A stretch of DNA of 64,000 nt from Comamonadaceae bacterium (GTDB taxonomy: Bacteria > Pseudomonadota > Gammaproteobacteria > Burkholderiales > Burkholderiaceae_C). The notes under the pieces are model-generated. The model saw only the letters and a list, made by a program, of their open reading frames with translations, did not search any database and had not been told where the DNA came from. A program made the translations under genes and the position numbers. This document shows, piece after piece, positions 48,092 to 55,941 of the stretch. How positions within the stretch are numbered: position 1 is the stretch's first letter; every line of letters starts with the position of its first letter. Location of the stretch: contig JAIXUG010000006.1 of assembly GCA_027484105.1 (NCBI GenBank), positions 62,001 through 126,000 on the forward strand. The letters run 5' to 3'.

Positions 48092-49063
48092 ATGGATCAA
48101 TTTCTCAAATCCAAAAAAGGCTTGCTAGGCATTTTGCTAGTGACATTGATGTCCAGTGTTCATGCTTTTCCAAACAAACCCATCAAGTTGGTTGTGCCAT
48201 ATCCAGCAGGGGGTGCTGCCGATGTGATGGCTAGAGGTTTGGCCCTAAAAATGTCAACAGAGTTGGGGCAGCCCATTGTGATTGACAACAGGGGCGGTGC
48301 GAGTGGAACAACCGCCAGTGAGTTGGTGGCGAAGTCGAGTCCAGATGGCTACACACTTTTATTTGGAGCGATGCAAACTCACGCCATCAATCCGGCGCTG
48401 TACGACAAATTGCGTTACGACCCCATCAAAGATTTTGCGCCGATCAGCTTGACCCACATTAACCCCAGAGTTTTGGTGGTGAGCTCTTCATTGCAGATTA
48501 ACTCGGTTGCTGAACTTGTCGCACTTGCCAAGAAAAAACCAGACAGCGTCAGCTTTGGCTCCGCTGGCAACGGCAGTTCTAGTCACTTGGCAGGTGTCTT
48601 ATTTGCAAATTTGACGGGCACCGATTTATTGCATGTGCCCTACAAAGGAAGCGCACCCTTGGTGACTGATTTGCTCAGTGGCCGAGTCAACATTTCCTTC
48701 GATTCCTACACTGTGTATGCCGGCCATATTAAATCTGGCAAGGTGAAGGCATTGGCTGTGACTTCCAAAGACAGAATGCAAGTTTTACCAGATGTGCCTA
48801 CGCTTAACGAAAGCGGACTCAAAGGCTACGAGATATTGAATTGGCTCGGACTGTTGGCGCCAGCAGGCACGCCTGACGCAGTGATCAAATCTTTGAACAG
48901 AGTTGCCGTGCAATCGATGAAGTCTGCAGATCTACGTCAGCAACTGCTTGAAGTTGGCGTCGAGCCAGCTTTCAGTACGCCAGCACAATTTTCTGATTTG
49001 ATCAAGTCGGATGGCGTGAAATGGGCCGAGATTGTTAAAAAATCAGGCGCAACCATAGACTGA
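48092..49063 (+). CDS. Bug/TctC-family periplasmic solute-binding protein
   Basis: A 323-residue receptor with a signal peptide (GLLGILLVTLMSSVHAFPN) and the family segments IKLVVPYPAGGAADVMAR, VIDNRGGASGTTASELVAK, VPYKGSAPLVTDLLSGRV and PDVPTLNESGLKGYE. It is the last gene of the island, 21 bp after the alpha/beta hydrolase, with its own TTAGGAG-like ribosome site. No membrane subunits are present. Confidence 0.9.
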   Translation: MDQFLKSKKGLLGILLVTLMSSVHAFPNKPIKLVVPYPAGGAADVMARGLALKMSTELGQPIVIDNRGGASGTTASELVAKSSPDGYTLLFGAMQTHAINPALYDKLRYDPIKDFAPISLTHINPRVLVVSSSLQINSVAELVALAKKKPDSVSFGSAGNGSSSHLAGVLFANLTGTDLLHVPYKGSAPLVTDLLSGRVNISFDSYTVYAGHIKSGKVKALAVTSKDRMQVLPDVPTLNESGLKGYEILNWLGLLAPAGTPDAVIKSLNRVAVQSMKSADLRQQLLEVGVEPAFSTPAQFSDLIKSDGVKWAEIVKKSGATID

Positions 49064-49134
49064 AATTTAGCTTACTGAAATTCCCGTCAACTGTGTGCAG
49101 GGAGGGTCGCGAGAATTGGGCAAAGACTGGCTTT

Positions 49135-49339
49135 CCCCAAAACCCTAGACACTTTTCACAGCGCAGTTTGACGTTGCCGCTTTAGCTCTTGGGGACTGAG
49201 TTGATCGAGGTGCTTGTGGCCCTGAACCCGATTTTAAAAACCCTCGATGTAATCGAAGATTTCTGACTTGGCTTGTGCCCTGGTTGAGTAAATCCGTTTT
49301 TATCCGCTTGCTCTATAAGCTGCTGAAAAACGACTCCAC
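49135..49339 (-). pseudogene. IS3-family transposase C-terminal remnant, frameshifted
   Basis: Read on the minus strand from 49339: VESFFSSL, stop, SKRIKT, then a frameshift into IYSTRAQAKSEIFDYIEGF, stop, HKHLDQLSP. This is the same transposase region as the remnant at 35243, here with the catalytic Glu kept but with two stops and a frameshift. The sequence after the gene end (49173 down to 49135) resembles 35474-35511. The two remnants point towards each other. Confidence 0.78.
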
Positions 49340-49527
49340 ACTTTAAGAAGATGGAGCTGTGAGCAAAAAATCAAAAAAGCACTATAGGGACAGATGTCTA
49401 TCGTGTTCGAGGTGACGGCTTTGCAGCGGGGAGTGTGGCGCTGGCCACATGAGATGTGAGTCGGTGTTTGCTGCTTGTTTGCGTTAAGATTGTGTTCCGT
49501 TGCGGCGTCGCTGTTTCATGCGCTCCC
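49340..49527. other. Gene-free right end of the island
   Basis: No credible gene. A 79-residue minus-strand open frame here (49398-49637) is a by-product of the tRNA fragment. No recombinase motif is seen. Confidence 0.5.
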
Positions 49528-49624
49528 TTCACACTGCAGGGGTCACATGTTCGATCCATGTATCGCCCACCAAAATTACCCATGAAATCAAGCACCTGGA
49601 GGCAACTCCAGGTGCTTTTTCTTT
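49528..49624 (+). other. Right attachment repeat (attR): 3' fragment of tRNA-Val plus terminator
   Basis: A perfect 97-bp copy of 31927-32023. It holds the tRNA from the anticodon loop to the CCA end and the terminator stem-loop (49590-49624), without the 5' half, so it is not a functional tRNA gene. With the left copy it delimits 17,601 bp. Confidence 0.88.
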
Positions 49625-49796
49625 TGCGATGACTCATTTTTGGCGCATGGCGCTTAGCAGGTATTCGATCAGGGCCAGATTCCGAGAGATCTTTTTCCGC
49701 TCAGCGCGCCCAAGATCGCTTGCAGTCGGTCAGTGCTTCAACAGCGCATTTCAATCAACATGGTCAATGACTCATATTTCATGACTGCAAAGTCGT
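49625..49796. other. Intergenic region right of the island
   Basis: No gene seen. It contains the segment 49728-49765, imperfectly repeated at 35551-35590. Confidence 0.5.
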
Positions 49797-51539
49797 CTAC
49801 CCTTGGGTGGTGAGATTACTTTGATGGCGCCAAGTTTTTTCAGCACTGTCCCAAGCCCCCAGGGCCTGAAGGTCAGGCACCCATGCCAATCCGGATTTGG
49901 CATCAGAAGATGCAGCCTCGGGTGTGACCAAAACATCCAATAAAGCCGGCCTGTTGGCCAAGGCCCGTTGAATGGCCGCAGGTAAGTCGTCCGCTGAGGT
50001 CACGCGCTCAGCGTGCATGCCAAAGGCTCGCGCCATGGCGGCATGGTCGGCAAATTGCAATTGGGTGCCCACCACTTTACCGTGTGTCTCAAGTTGATCT
50101 CGCACTTCAATGGCCCAGGCACCGTTGTTAGCCACCACAATCAAAACGGGTGCCCGGTGCCTGACGGCGGTGTCAATTTCCATGGCATTGAAGCCAAACG
50201 CACCGTCACCTGTGGCCACCACCACGGTTCTATCGGGCAATGCCAAGCTTGCAGCAATGCCGAAGGGTGTACCTACGCCAATGCAGCCTAAAGAACCCGG
50301 ATCGAGATAGGTCGCTGCAGGTAAGCCCACTCGCGCAAAGCTTAGAAAGTCACCGCCATCAGCCACTACAACGGCATCATCTGGTAAAGCAGCGCGTAAG
50401 GTGGCCAGCAGCTTGTTGGGATGCATCAATCCATCGTTACCTGCTGGGGCTTGTTGCATGCTGGTGACCAATTTATCAGCCCTTTTTTCGTGTTGTTGCC
50501 TGATGTGAGTCACCCATTCACGATCTGTTTGCGGTTCTCTTTGGCCAGCCAGTTCCAGGATGGTTTCCAGCGTACTGGACACGCTTGCAAAAACCTCAGC
50601 CACACCTCTGCGGTTGTCCCGAAGCTCAGAAGGGCAGTCGGCAATTCGCACAAACTTGGCATCGCCAAACACGGCAGGAGAGCCATAGGCCAATTGAAAG
50701 TCGAGTTTGCGTCCGAGTGTCACCACCACATCGGCCTGTGACATGACATTGCCGCGCATGGCCGCTACCACAGATGGATGATTTTCCGGGACAAGGCCGC
50801 GGCTTTCACCTGTGTCCAAATACAGTGCTCCGAGTTTGTCAAGAAATTTGACCAATGCCTCTTGCGAACCTCTGGCGCCACGGCCCGAAATGATGAGAGG
50901 TCGTTTGGCTTGCCAAAGAACTTCCATCGCGGCTTGAGCGGCGCCCAGATCGGGCAGAATTTTTTGTTTATCGCGGGCTTGAAAAAATTCTGGCAGCTGA
51001 ACCGCATGACTCACATTCGCACGCAAAGTATCTACTGGAAAATCCAGATATGCCGGGCCCGGTTCACCACCGTGGCCTAAGGCTCTGGAAACCGCTTCAT
51101 CCAACTCTTGCAAGACCAAGTCTGGGTAACGTACGGTGCGCGCGTAACGTGTCAGCGGTTTGACAAACTCAATATGCGACATGTCTTGCAGTGCACCTCG
51201 ATTTTCTTGAGCTTGTGGCGGTGTGCCCGACAAAATAAGCACTGAGGCGCGCGCAGTGTGAGCGTTCGCAATGCCGGTCATGGCATTGGTCACCCCTGGT
51301 CCTGCTGTCACCAGCGCCACACCAATTTGTCCCGTCAGTTCAGAGTGGGCGTGGGCCATATAAACCGCAGCACGCTCGTCGCGCACATCCACGATTTGAA
51401 TACCTTGAGCGTCCAATTGCATCCATATGGGCATGATGTGCCCGCCGCAAAGCGCAAACACGCGAGAGACGCCTCGTGCTTTGAGAAATTTGGCAATCAA
51501 TGCCGCAGCACTGTTTGGGGAAATTTGAGGTGTGGTCAT
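49797..51539 (-). CDS. Thiamine-diphosphate-dependent enzyme, acetolactate synthase-like
   Basis: A 580-residue ThDP enzyme with the three family domains. The N-terminal PYR domain has the activating Glu55 in RDERAAVYMA and GPGVTNAMTGIANA. A central domain follows, then the PP domain with the cofactor motif GDGAFGFNAMEID...VVANN. It resembles acetolactate synthases, oxalyl-CoA decarboxylases and 2-oxoacid decarboxylases alike; no regulatory subunit gene is near. It is divergent from an acyl-CoA ligase gene, which favours a catabolic decarboxylase or carboligase. Confidence 0.85.
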   Translation of the reverse strand: MTTPQISPNSAAALIAKFLKARGVSRVFALCGGHIMPIWMQLDAQGIQIVDVRDERAAVYMAHAHSELTGQIGVALVTAGPGVTNAMTGIANAHTARASVLILSGTPPQAQENRGALQDMSHIEFVKPLTRYARTVRYPDLVLQELDEAVSRALGHGGEPGPAYLDFPVDTLRANVSHAVQLPEFFQARDKQKILPDLGAAQAAMEVLWQAKRPLIISGRGARGSQEALVKFLDKLGALYLDTGESRGLVPENHPSVVAAMRGNVMSQADVVVTLGRKLDFQLAYGSPAVFGDAKFVRIADCPSELRDNRRGVAEVFASVSSTLETILELAGQREPQTDREWVTHIRQQHEKRADKLVTSMQQAPAGNDGLMHPNKLLATLRAALPDDAVVVADGGDFLSFARVGLPAATYLDPGSLGCIGVGTPFGIAASLALPDRTVVVATGDGAFGFNAMEIDTAVRHRAPVLIVVANNGAWAIEVRDQLETHGKVVGTQLQFADHAAMARAFGMHAERVTSADDLPAAIQRALANRPALLDVLVTPEAASSDAKSGLAWVPDLQALGAWDSAEKTWRHQSNLTTQG

Positions 51540-51627
51540 GTTGGGATGGCGATTTTGAGAGGCGATGAATGATTTGAAACGAGTATTCAGATTTCAACTT
51601 GTCGCGTGTATTGGTGCTTTCCCTAGT

Positions 51628-51647
51628 GAACTCTGAATTCAGAGTTC
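51628..51647. promoter_or_regulatory. Perfect 20-bp palindrome between divergent ThDP-enzyme and acyl-CoA ligase genes
   Basis: The half-site GAACTCTGAA is followed at once by its exact complement. It lies in the 151-bp divergent promoter region, 43 bp before the ligase start. It has the form of a dimer operator; the GntR protein encoded at 53302 is the natural candidate. Confidence 0.65.
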
Positions 51648-51690
51648 TAAAATAAAGCCTTGCTATCCATGAAACTCTACGAAAATTGCC

Positions 51691-53256
51691 ATGAATTGCC
51701 TGTTGAACATTTCTGACGCTGTCGCCACACATGCCCGTTTAACGCCAAACAAAATAGGCGCACGAGATTCCAGGCGCTCCTTGACATTTGCCGCCTGGCA
51801 AACGCGGGCCAGTCAATTGGCCAATGGATTGATGGCACTTGGGTTGACAAAAGGTGACCGGGTGGCTTTGTTGGCATACAACCGGGTGGAGTGGATGGAG
51901 ATGTATGCCGGATTGGCCCGAGCAGGTCTTGTGGCGGTGCCTTTGAACTTTCGGCTGATGACCGCTGAGATTGAATACATCTTGGAGCACAGTGGCGCGG
52001 TGGCCATGATCGTTCAAGATGAATTGACCGAGCGCGTGGAGCCGTTGCGAAAAAAATTGAAGTTATCCAACAAAGCGTTCATCGCACTGGGCGAAACAAG
52101 CATTCAAGGCTGGACGATTTATGAGGAATTGTTGGCCGCAGCGCCGCAGCACATGCCGACAGTGACAGTGATGCCAAGTGACATGAGCGCGTTGATGTAC
52201 ACCTCGGGCACCACGGGTCAACCCAAAGGGGCCATTCGGAGTCATGAGGGCAGTTCCTTGATCGCGTTAGCCACAGCACTTGAAATGGGTTTCAAAGCGC
52301 AAGATACCGCGCTCTTGGTGATGCCCATGTGCCATGCCAACTCCCTGTATTTCAGTCACACATTCACTCAGTTGGGTGCAACGTGCGTCATTGACGATCG
52401 CAAAAGTTTTGATCCAGAAGCTTTATTGGCCACTTTGGCGGCCGAAAAAATTACCTTCACTTCCTTGGTGCCTACACACTACATCATGATGCTGGGTTTA
52501 CCGCCAGAGGTGAAGGCGAAGTACGACGTCTCGGCAGTCGAAAAATTGATGATCTCATCTGCGCCTGCACGAAAAGACACCAAATTGGCCATTCTGTCTT
52601 TCTTTAAAAACGGCAAACTCTATGAACTGTATGGTTCAACGGAGGCGGGTTGGGTCACATTGCTCAGGCCCGACGAGCAAATCGACCGATTGGGTTCTGT
52701 TGGGCGCGAGTGGGCTGGCTCGGGTGCCATCAAGTTGCTCAATAGCGATGGCATAGAAGTGAAGGACGGCGAAATTGGTGAACTGTTTTCTAAAACGCCA
52801 TATGTGTTCGATGGCTACTGGAAAAATCCAGACAAAACTCATGAAGCGTTTGCTGGGCAGTGGTGCTCCGTTGGAGACATGGCACTGCGCGATCAAGACG
52901 GCTTTATCCATTTGGTTGACCGAAAAAGCAACATGATCATCAGCGGTGGCGAAAACATTTACCCCTCTGAAGTGGAAGGGGTGTTGGGTTCCCACGAAAA
53001 AGTAAAGGATGTGGCAGTGCTGGGGATCCCGCATGAAAAGTGGGGCGAGGCCGTGATGGCCTTTGTTGTGTTGCACCTGCAAGCGAAGGCCACAGAAGAT
53101 GAACTGATCACTTGGTGCAAAACCCGGATGGCAGGATACAAACGTCCGCAGTCGATTGTCTTTCTTCTGGAGGATGAGATGCCGCGCACCGCCACGGGAA
53201 AAATATTGCACCGCGTGTTGCGTCAAAACCTGTTGCAAGCACCCACAAAACCATAA
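51691..53256 (+). CDS. AMP-forming acyl-CoA synthetase
   Basis: A 521-residue ANL-superfamily ligase that activates a carboxylic acid with ATP and CoA. Motifs are YTSGTTGQPKGA (A3), YGSTEAGWV (A5), DGYWKNPDKT, GDMALRDQDGF (A7), DRKSNMIISGGENIYPSEVE (A8) and the catalytic lysine in TATGKIL (A10). The substrate class cannot be read from the sequence. It is probably co-regulated with the divergent ThDP enzyme. Confidence 0.92.
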   Translation: MNCLLNISDAVATHARLTPNKIGARDSRRSLTFAAWQTRASQLANGLMALGLTKGDRVALLAYNRVEWMEMYAGLARAGLVAVPLNFRLMTAEIEYILEHSGAVAMIVQDELTERVEPLRKKLKLSNKAFIALGETSIQGWTIYEELLAAAPQHMPTVTVMPSDMSALMYTSGTTGQPKGAIRSHEGSSLIALATALEMGFKAQDTALLVMPMCHANSLYFSHTFTQLGATCVIDDRKSFDPEALLATLAAEKITFTSLVPTHYIMMLGLPPEVKAKYDVSAVEKLMISSAPARKDTKLAILSFFKNGKLYELYGSTEAGWVTLLRPDEQIDRLGSVGREWAGSGAIKLLNSDGIEVKDGEIGELFSKTPYVFDGYWKNPDKTHEAFAGQWCSVGDMALRDQDGFIHLVDRKSNMIISGGENIYPSEVEGVLGSHEKVKDVAVLGIPHEKWGEAVMAFVVLHLQAKATEDELITWCKTRMAGYKRPQSIVFLLEDEMPRTATGKILHRVLRQNLLQAPTKP

Positions 53257-53301
53257 GCTGAGTGCGTTCGAGATAAGTCGCTTGCGATAGACTTCTCTGC
53301 C

Positions 53302-53958
53302 ATGAAAGCCCTTACCACTCAACCTAATTTGGTCGATCAAGTCAAAGATGCTCTTCTTGCTGAGATCGCATCTGGAAAAATCAGTCAAGGTGAACGCATT
53401 ATTCAAGAGCAAATCGCTCACGCTTTGGGCGTTTCCAGACAACCTGTGCAGCAAGCCTTGCTGTTGCTTCGCAATCAAGGGGTTTTAAAAGATGCGCCCG
53501 GTCGGGGCCTGGTTGTGGCGCCACTTGATGCCGATCACGTAGCGCATATTTATGACATGCGCACAGCCATTGAGGGTATGGCGTGTCGGTTGGCTGCCAA
53601 CAACATCAGTGAACAGACCTTGAAACAAGGTGTTGCCATCTTAGAGGTGGGCCGAAAAGCAGTGGCCAGTGGTTCGATTCCCAAAATGATCGCTGCTGAC
53701 ATCCGATTTCATGAATTCTTGTACAGCCTGTCTGGCAACCCGCTCATCGGGCCTGCCATGGCCCCACATTTGACCTACACGCAACGCGTCATGGGTGAAG
53801 TGTTGATAGAAGATCAAGAACCTAGAGACATTTGGGATCAGCACGCCAAAATTTTGGATGCGATTGGTAAAGGTAAGGCGGATTTAGCCGAGAAGTTGGC
53901 CAAAGAACACCTTATTCATGCTTCGCACTTCATGGTCTCACGGTTAAAGGCTTCTTAA
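53302..53958 (+). CDS. GntR family regulator, FCD subfamily
   Basis: A 218-residue regulator with an N-terminal winged helix (IIQEQIAHALGVSRQPVQQALLLLRNQGVL) and an FCD effector domain (IYDMRTAIEGMACRLAA, ADIRFHEFLYSLSGNPL, with metal-binding His/Asp positions). It lies 45 bp after the acyl-CoA ligase gene and is probably the local regulator of this accessory cluster. Confidence 0.9.
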   Translation: MKALTTQPNLVDQVKDALLAEIASGKISQGERIIQEQIAHALGVSRQPVQQALLLLRNQGVLKDAPGRGLVVAPLDADHVAHIYDMRTAIEGMACRLAANNISEQTLKQGVAILEVGRKAVASGSIPKMIAADIRFHEFLYSLSGNPLIGPAMAPHLTYTQRVMGEVLIEDQEPRDIWDQHAKILDAIGKGKADLAEKLAKEHLIHASHFMVSRLKAS

Positions 53959-54047
53959 CCCCCCATGAGAGACTTTGCATTTCCACAAATCCGTTGAACG
54001 TTTTAGAGGTTGACTGATTCGTAGAAATTGGATTTCAAGGATTGATC

Positions 54048-54893
54048 ATGAATTATCAAAAACGCCTTGTTCAAGTCAATGGCTTGAATTTTGCCTATAT
54101 TGAAAAAGGGACTGGACCTGTCGTGGTCTTGCTGCATGGTTTTCCTGATCATGCATTGACATGGAGTCATCAGATCGAAGCGCTGAGTGCGCAGGGGTAC
54201 CGGGTGATTGCGCCGTATCTCAAGGGCTATCCACCCACAGAGGTTCCGCTGGATGGTTTTTATGACAAGGCAACGCTGGTTCACGACATGGCGCAGTTCA
54301 TCCAGATGGTTTGCCCGCAAGAAACCTGTCATTTGGTAGGACAAGATTGGGGCGCGATCATCGGTTATGGTTTGTTGGCAGCGTATCCCGAATTATTCAA
54401 GCGAGCTGTTCTCATGGCTGTGCCCCACCCGGAAAAGGTCGGGCAAAGTATTCTTGAGGCCAAGCATATCCATCGCTCATTTCATTGGTGGTTCTTTCAA
54501 CTGAAAGATTTACCCGAGAAAGCCCTCTTGCAAAACGACATGGCCTTCATTGACTACCTGTGGGCTTACTGGACTGTTGAAGGATTCCAAGACGAAGATC
54601 ACATTCGAAGTATCAAGCAGATGTTGTCTCAACCCGGTGTTCTGACCGCCACCTTGGGCTACTACCGCGCAATGTTTAATCCGGACAAATTCAATCCCGA
54701 GCATGCCGATTTGAGGATCAAAATAACGCGTCCCATCGGTGTGCCCACCCTCGCATTGTGTGGAGCAGATGATCTGCGTGCTGAGTTGATGCTGGATCAA
54801 TCGAAATACTTCACTTCTGACTATGACTTTCAATTGATCGAAAAAGCAGGTCATTTTTTGCATCGGGAGCAACCACAGGCGGTCACGGAATAA
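54048..54893 (+). CDS. Epoxide hydrolase-like alpha/beta hydrolase
   Basis: A 281-residue alpha/beta hydrolase with an Asp nucleophile: HGFPDH (oxyanion), GQDWGA (Asp100) and the late His in KAGHFLHREQP. This arrangement is typical of epoxide hydrolases and haloalkanoate dehalogenases. I chose the ATG at 54048, preceded by CAAGG. The usual C-terminal helix appears to continue past the TAA at 54891 (ILTWLKTKSI in the same frame), so the stop may be a recent mutation. Confidence 0.85.
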   Translation: MNYQKRLVQVNGLNFAYIEKGTGPVVVLLHGFPDHALTWSHQIEALSAQGYRVIAPYLKGYPPTEVPLDGFYDKATLVHDMAQFIQMVCPQETCHLVGQDWGAIIGYGLLAAYPELFKRAVLMAVPHPEKVGQSILEAKHIHRSFHWWFFQLKDLPEKALLQNDMAFIDYLWAYWTVEGFQDEDHIRSIKQMLSQPGVLTATLGYYRAMFNPDKFNPEHADLRIKITRPIGVPTLALCGADDLRAELMLDQSKYFTSDYDFQLIEKAGHFLHREQPQAVTE

Positions 54894-54935
54894 ATTTTGA
54901 CTTGGCTTAAAACCAAAAGCATCCATGGCTGACCA

Positions 54936-54946
54936 CTGAATTTCAG
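54936..54946. promoter_or_regulatory. CTGAA/TTCAG motif upstream of the second PanE-like gene
   Basis: CTGAATTTCAG, an inverted repeat resembling the core CTGAATTCAG of the 20-bp palindrome at 51628. It lies 39 bp before the TTG start at 54985. It may be a weaker site for the same regulator. Confidence 0.3.
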
Positions 54947-54984
54947 AAATCAGCTTTTATTTTTGAAGCAAATGAAGGTTCATC

Positions 54985-55941
54985 TTGAGCGTTTCCACTT
55001 TTAAACACATTGCCGTTGTGGGTGCAGGCGCCGTAGGCAGCTTTTACGGTGCCATGCTTGCACGGGCTGGGCACAAGGTGACGCTCATTGGACGTCCCGC
55101 ACATGCAGAGGCGATTCAGCGCCATGGCCTGAAACTGGATTTGGCTTCAGCACCTGCCACCGAGATCGTCCACATGGATGCAAGCACTGATTTATCGAGC
55201 TTGCAGACGGCAGACTTGGTGTTGTTCTGTGTCAAATCAACAGACAGCGCTTCGGTCGCACGCCAAATGGCGCCCCACTTGGCGCCGCATGCTTTGATCA
55301 TGAGTTTGCAGAATGGCGTGGAGAATGCGGCCCTGATTGCCCAACAGGTCCCCCATGCGGTGATTCCCTGCGTCGTCTATGTGGCCACAGAAATGCCCGC
55401 CCCAGGTTGTGTGAAGCACCATGGCCGCGGCGATCTTGTGATGGGCACGATGCAGACTTCACGGCTGCAGGATCCGCAAAAAACGCTTCAAGAATTGGTT
55501 GAGCTGTTCGGTTCGGCACAGGTTCCAGTTCAGATTTCGCAAAACGTGATGGCCGAGTTGTGGTCCAAATTGCTGATCAACTGTGCGTTCAATGCGATTT
55601 CAGGCTTGGCTCAAATTCAATACGAAAAACTTGCGGCCCTGGAATCGGTTCGCAGCACCCAGACGGCTTTGGTGAAGGAAGTCATCGCAGTGGCGCTGGC
55701 CGACGGCATCCATTTGTCGGAGCCCGTCGCTCTGGAGGCAGTGGCCAAAATATCTGTCACGATGGGGGGTCAAAAATCATCCACCGCACAAGATATGGCG
55801 CGCTCCAAATCCAGTGAAATTGACCATCTGAATGGTTTCATTGTGAGACGCGGTCAAGCGCTTGGCGTTGCAACCCCTGTGAACCAAGCTTTATTCGCAT
55901 TGGTCAAACTGGTTGAATCGACTTACACCGATCATGTCTGA
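54985..55941 (+). CDS. PanE/ApbA-family ketopantoate reductase-like protein
   Basis: A 318-residue NADP-dependent reductase with the Rossmann motif IAVVGAGAVGSFYGAML, LVLFCVKSTD, SLQNGVEN and the catalytic-lysine region MAELWSKLLINCAFN. It starts with TTG, supported by AAGG 9 nt upstream. It overlaps the following kinase gene by 8 bp, so the two are co-translated. A metabolic role in the kinase/enolase pathway is more likely than pantothenate synthesis. Confidence 0.88.
   Translation: MSVSTFKHIAVVGAGAVGSFYGAMLARAGHKVTLIGRPAHAEAIQRHGLKLDLASAPATEIVHMDASTDLSSLQTADLVLFCVKSTDSASVARQMAPHLAPHALIMSLQNGVENAALIAQQVPHAVIPCVVYVATEMPAPGCVKHHGRGDLVMGTMQTSRLQDPQKTLQELVELFGSAQVPVQISQNVMAELWSKLLINCAFNAISGLAQIQYEKLAALESVRSTQTALVKEVIAVALADGIHLSEPVALEAVAKISVTMGGQKSSTAQDMARSKSSEIDHLNGFIVRRGQALGVATPVNQALFALVKLVESTYTDHV

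Noticed and set aside
49398-49637. Minus-strand 79-codon frame with GRYMDRTCDPCSVKG
   Set aside because: This is the reverse complement of the tRNA-Val fragment, a known annotation artefact, and not a protein.
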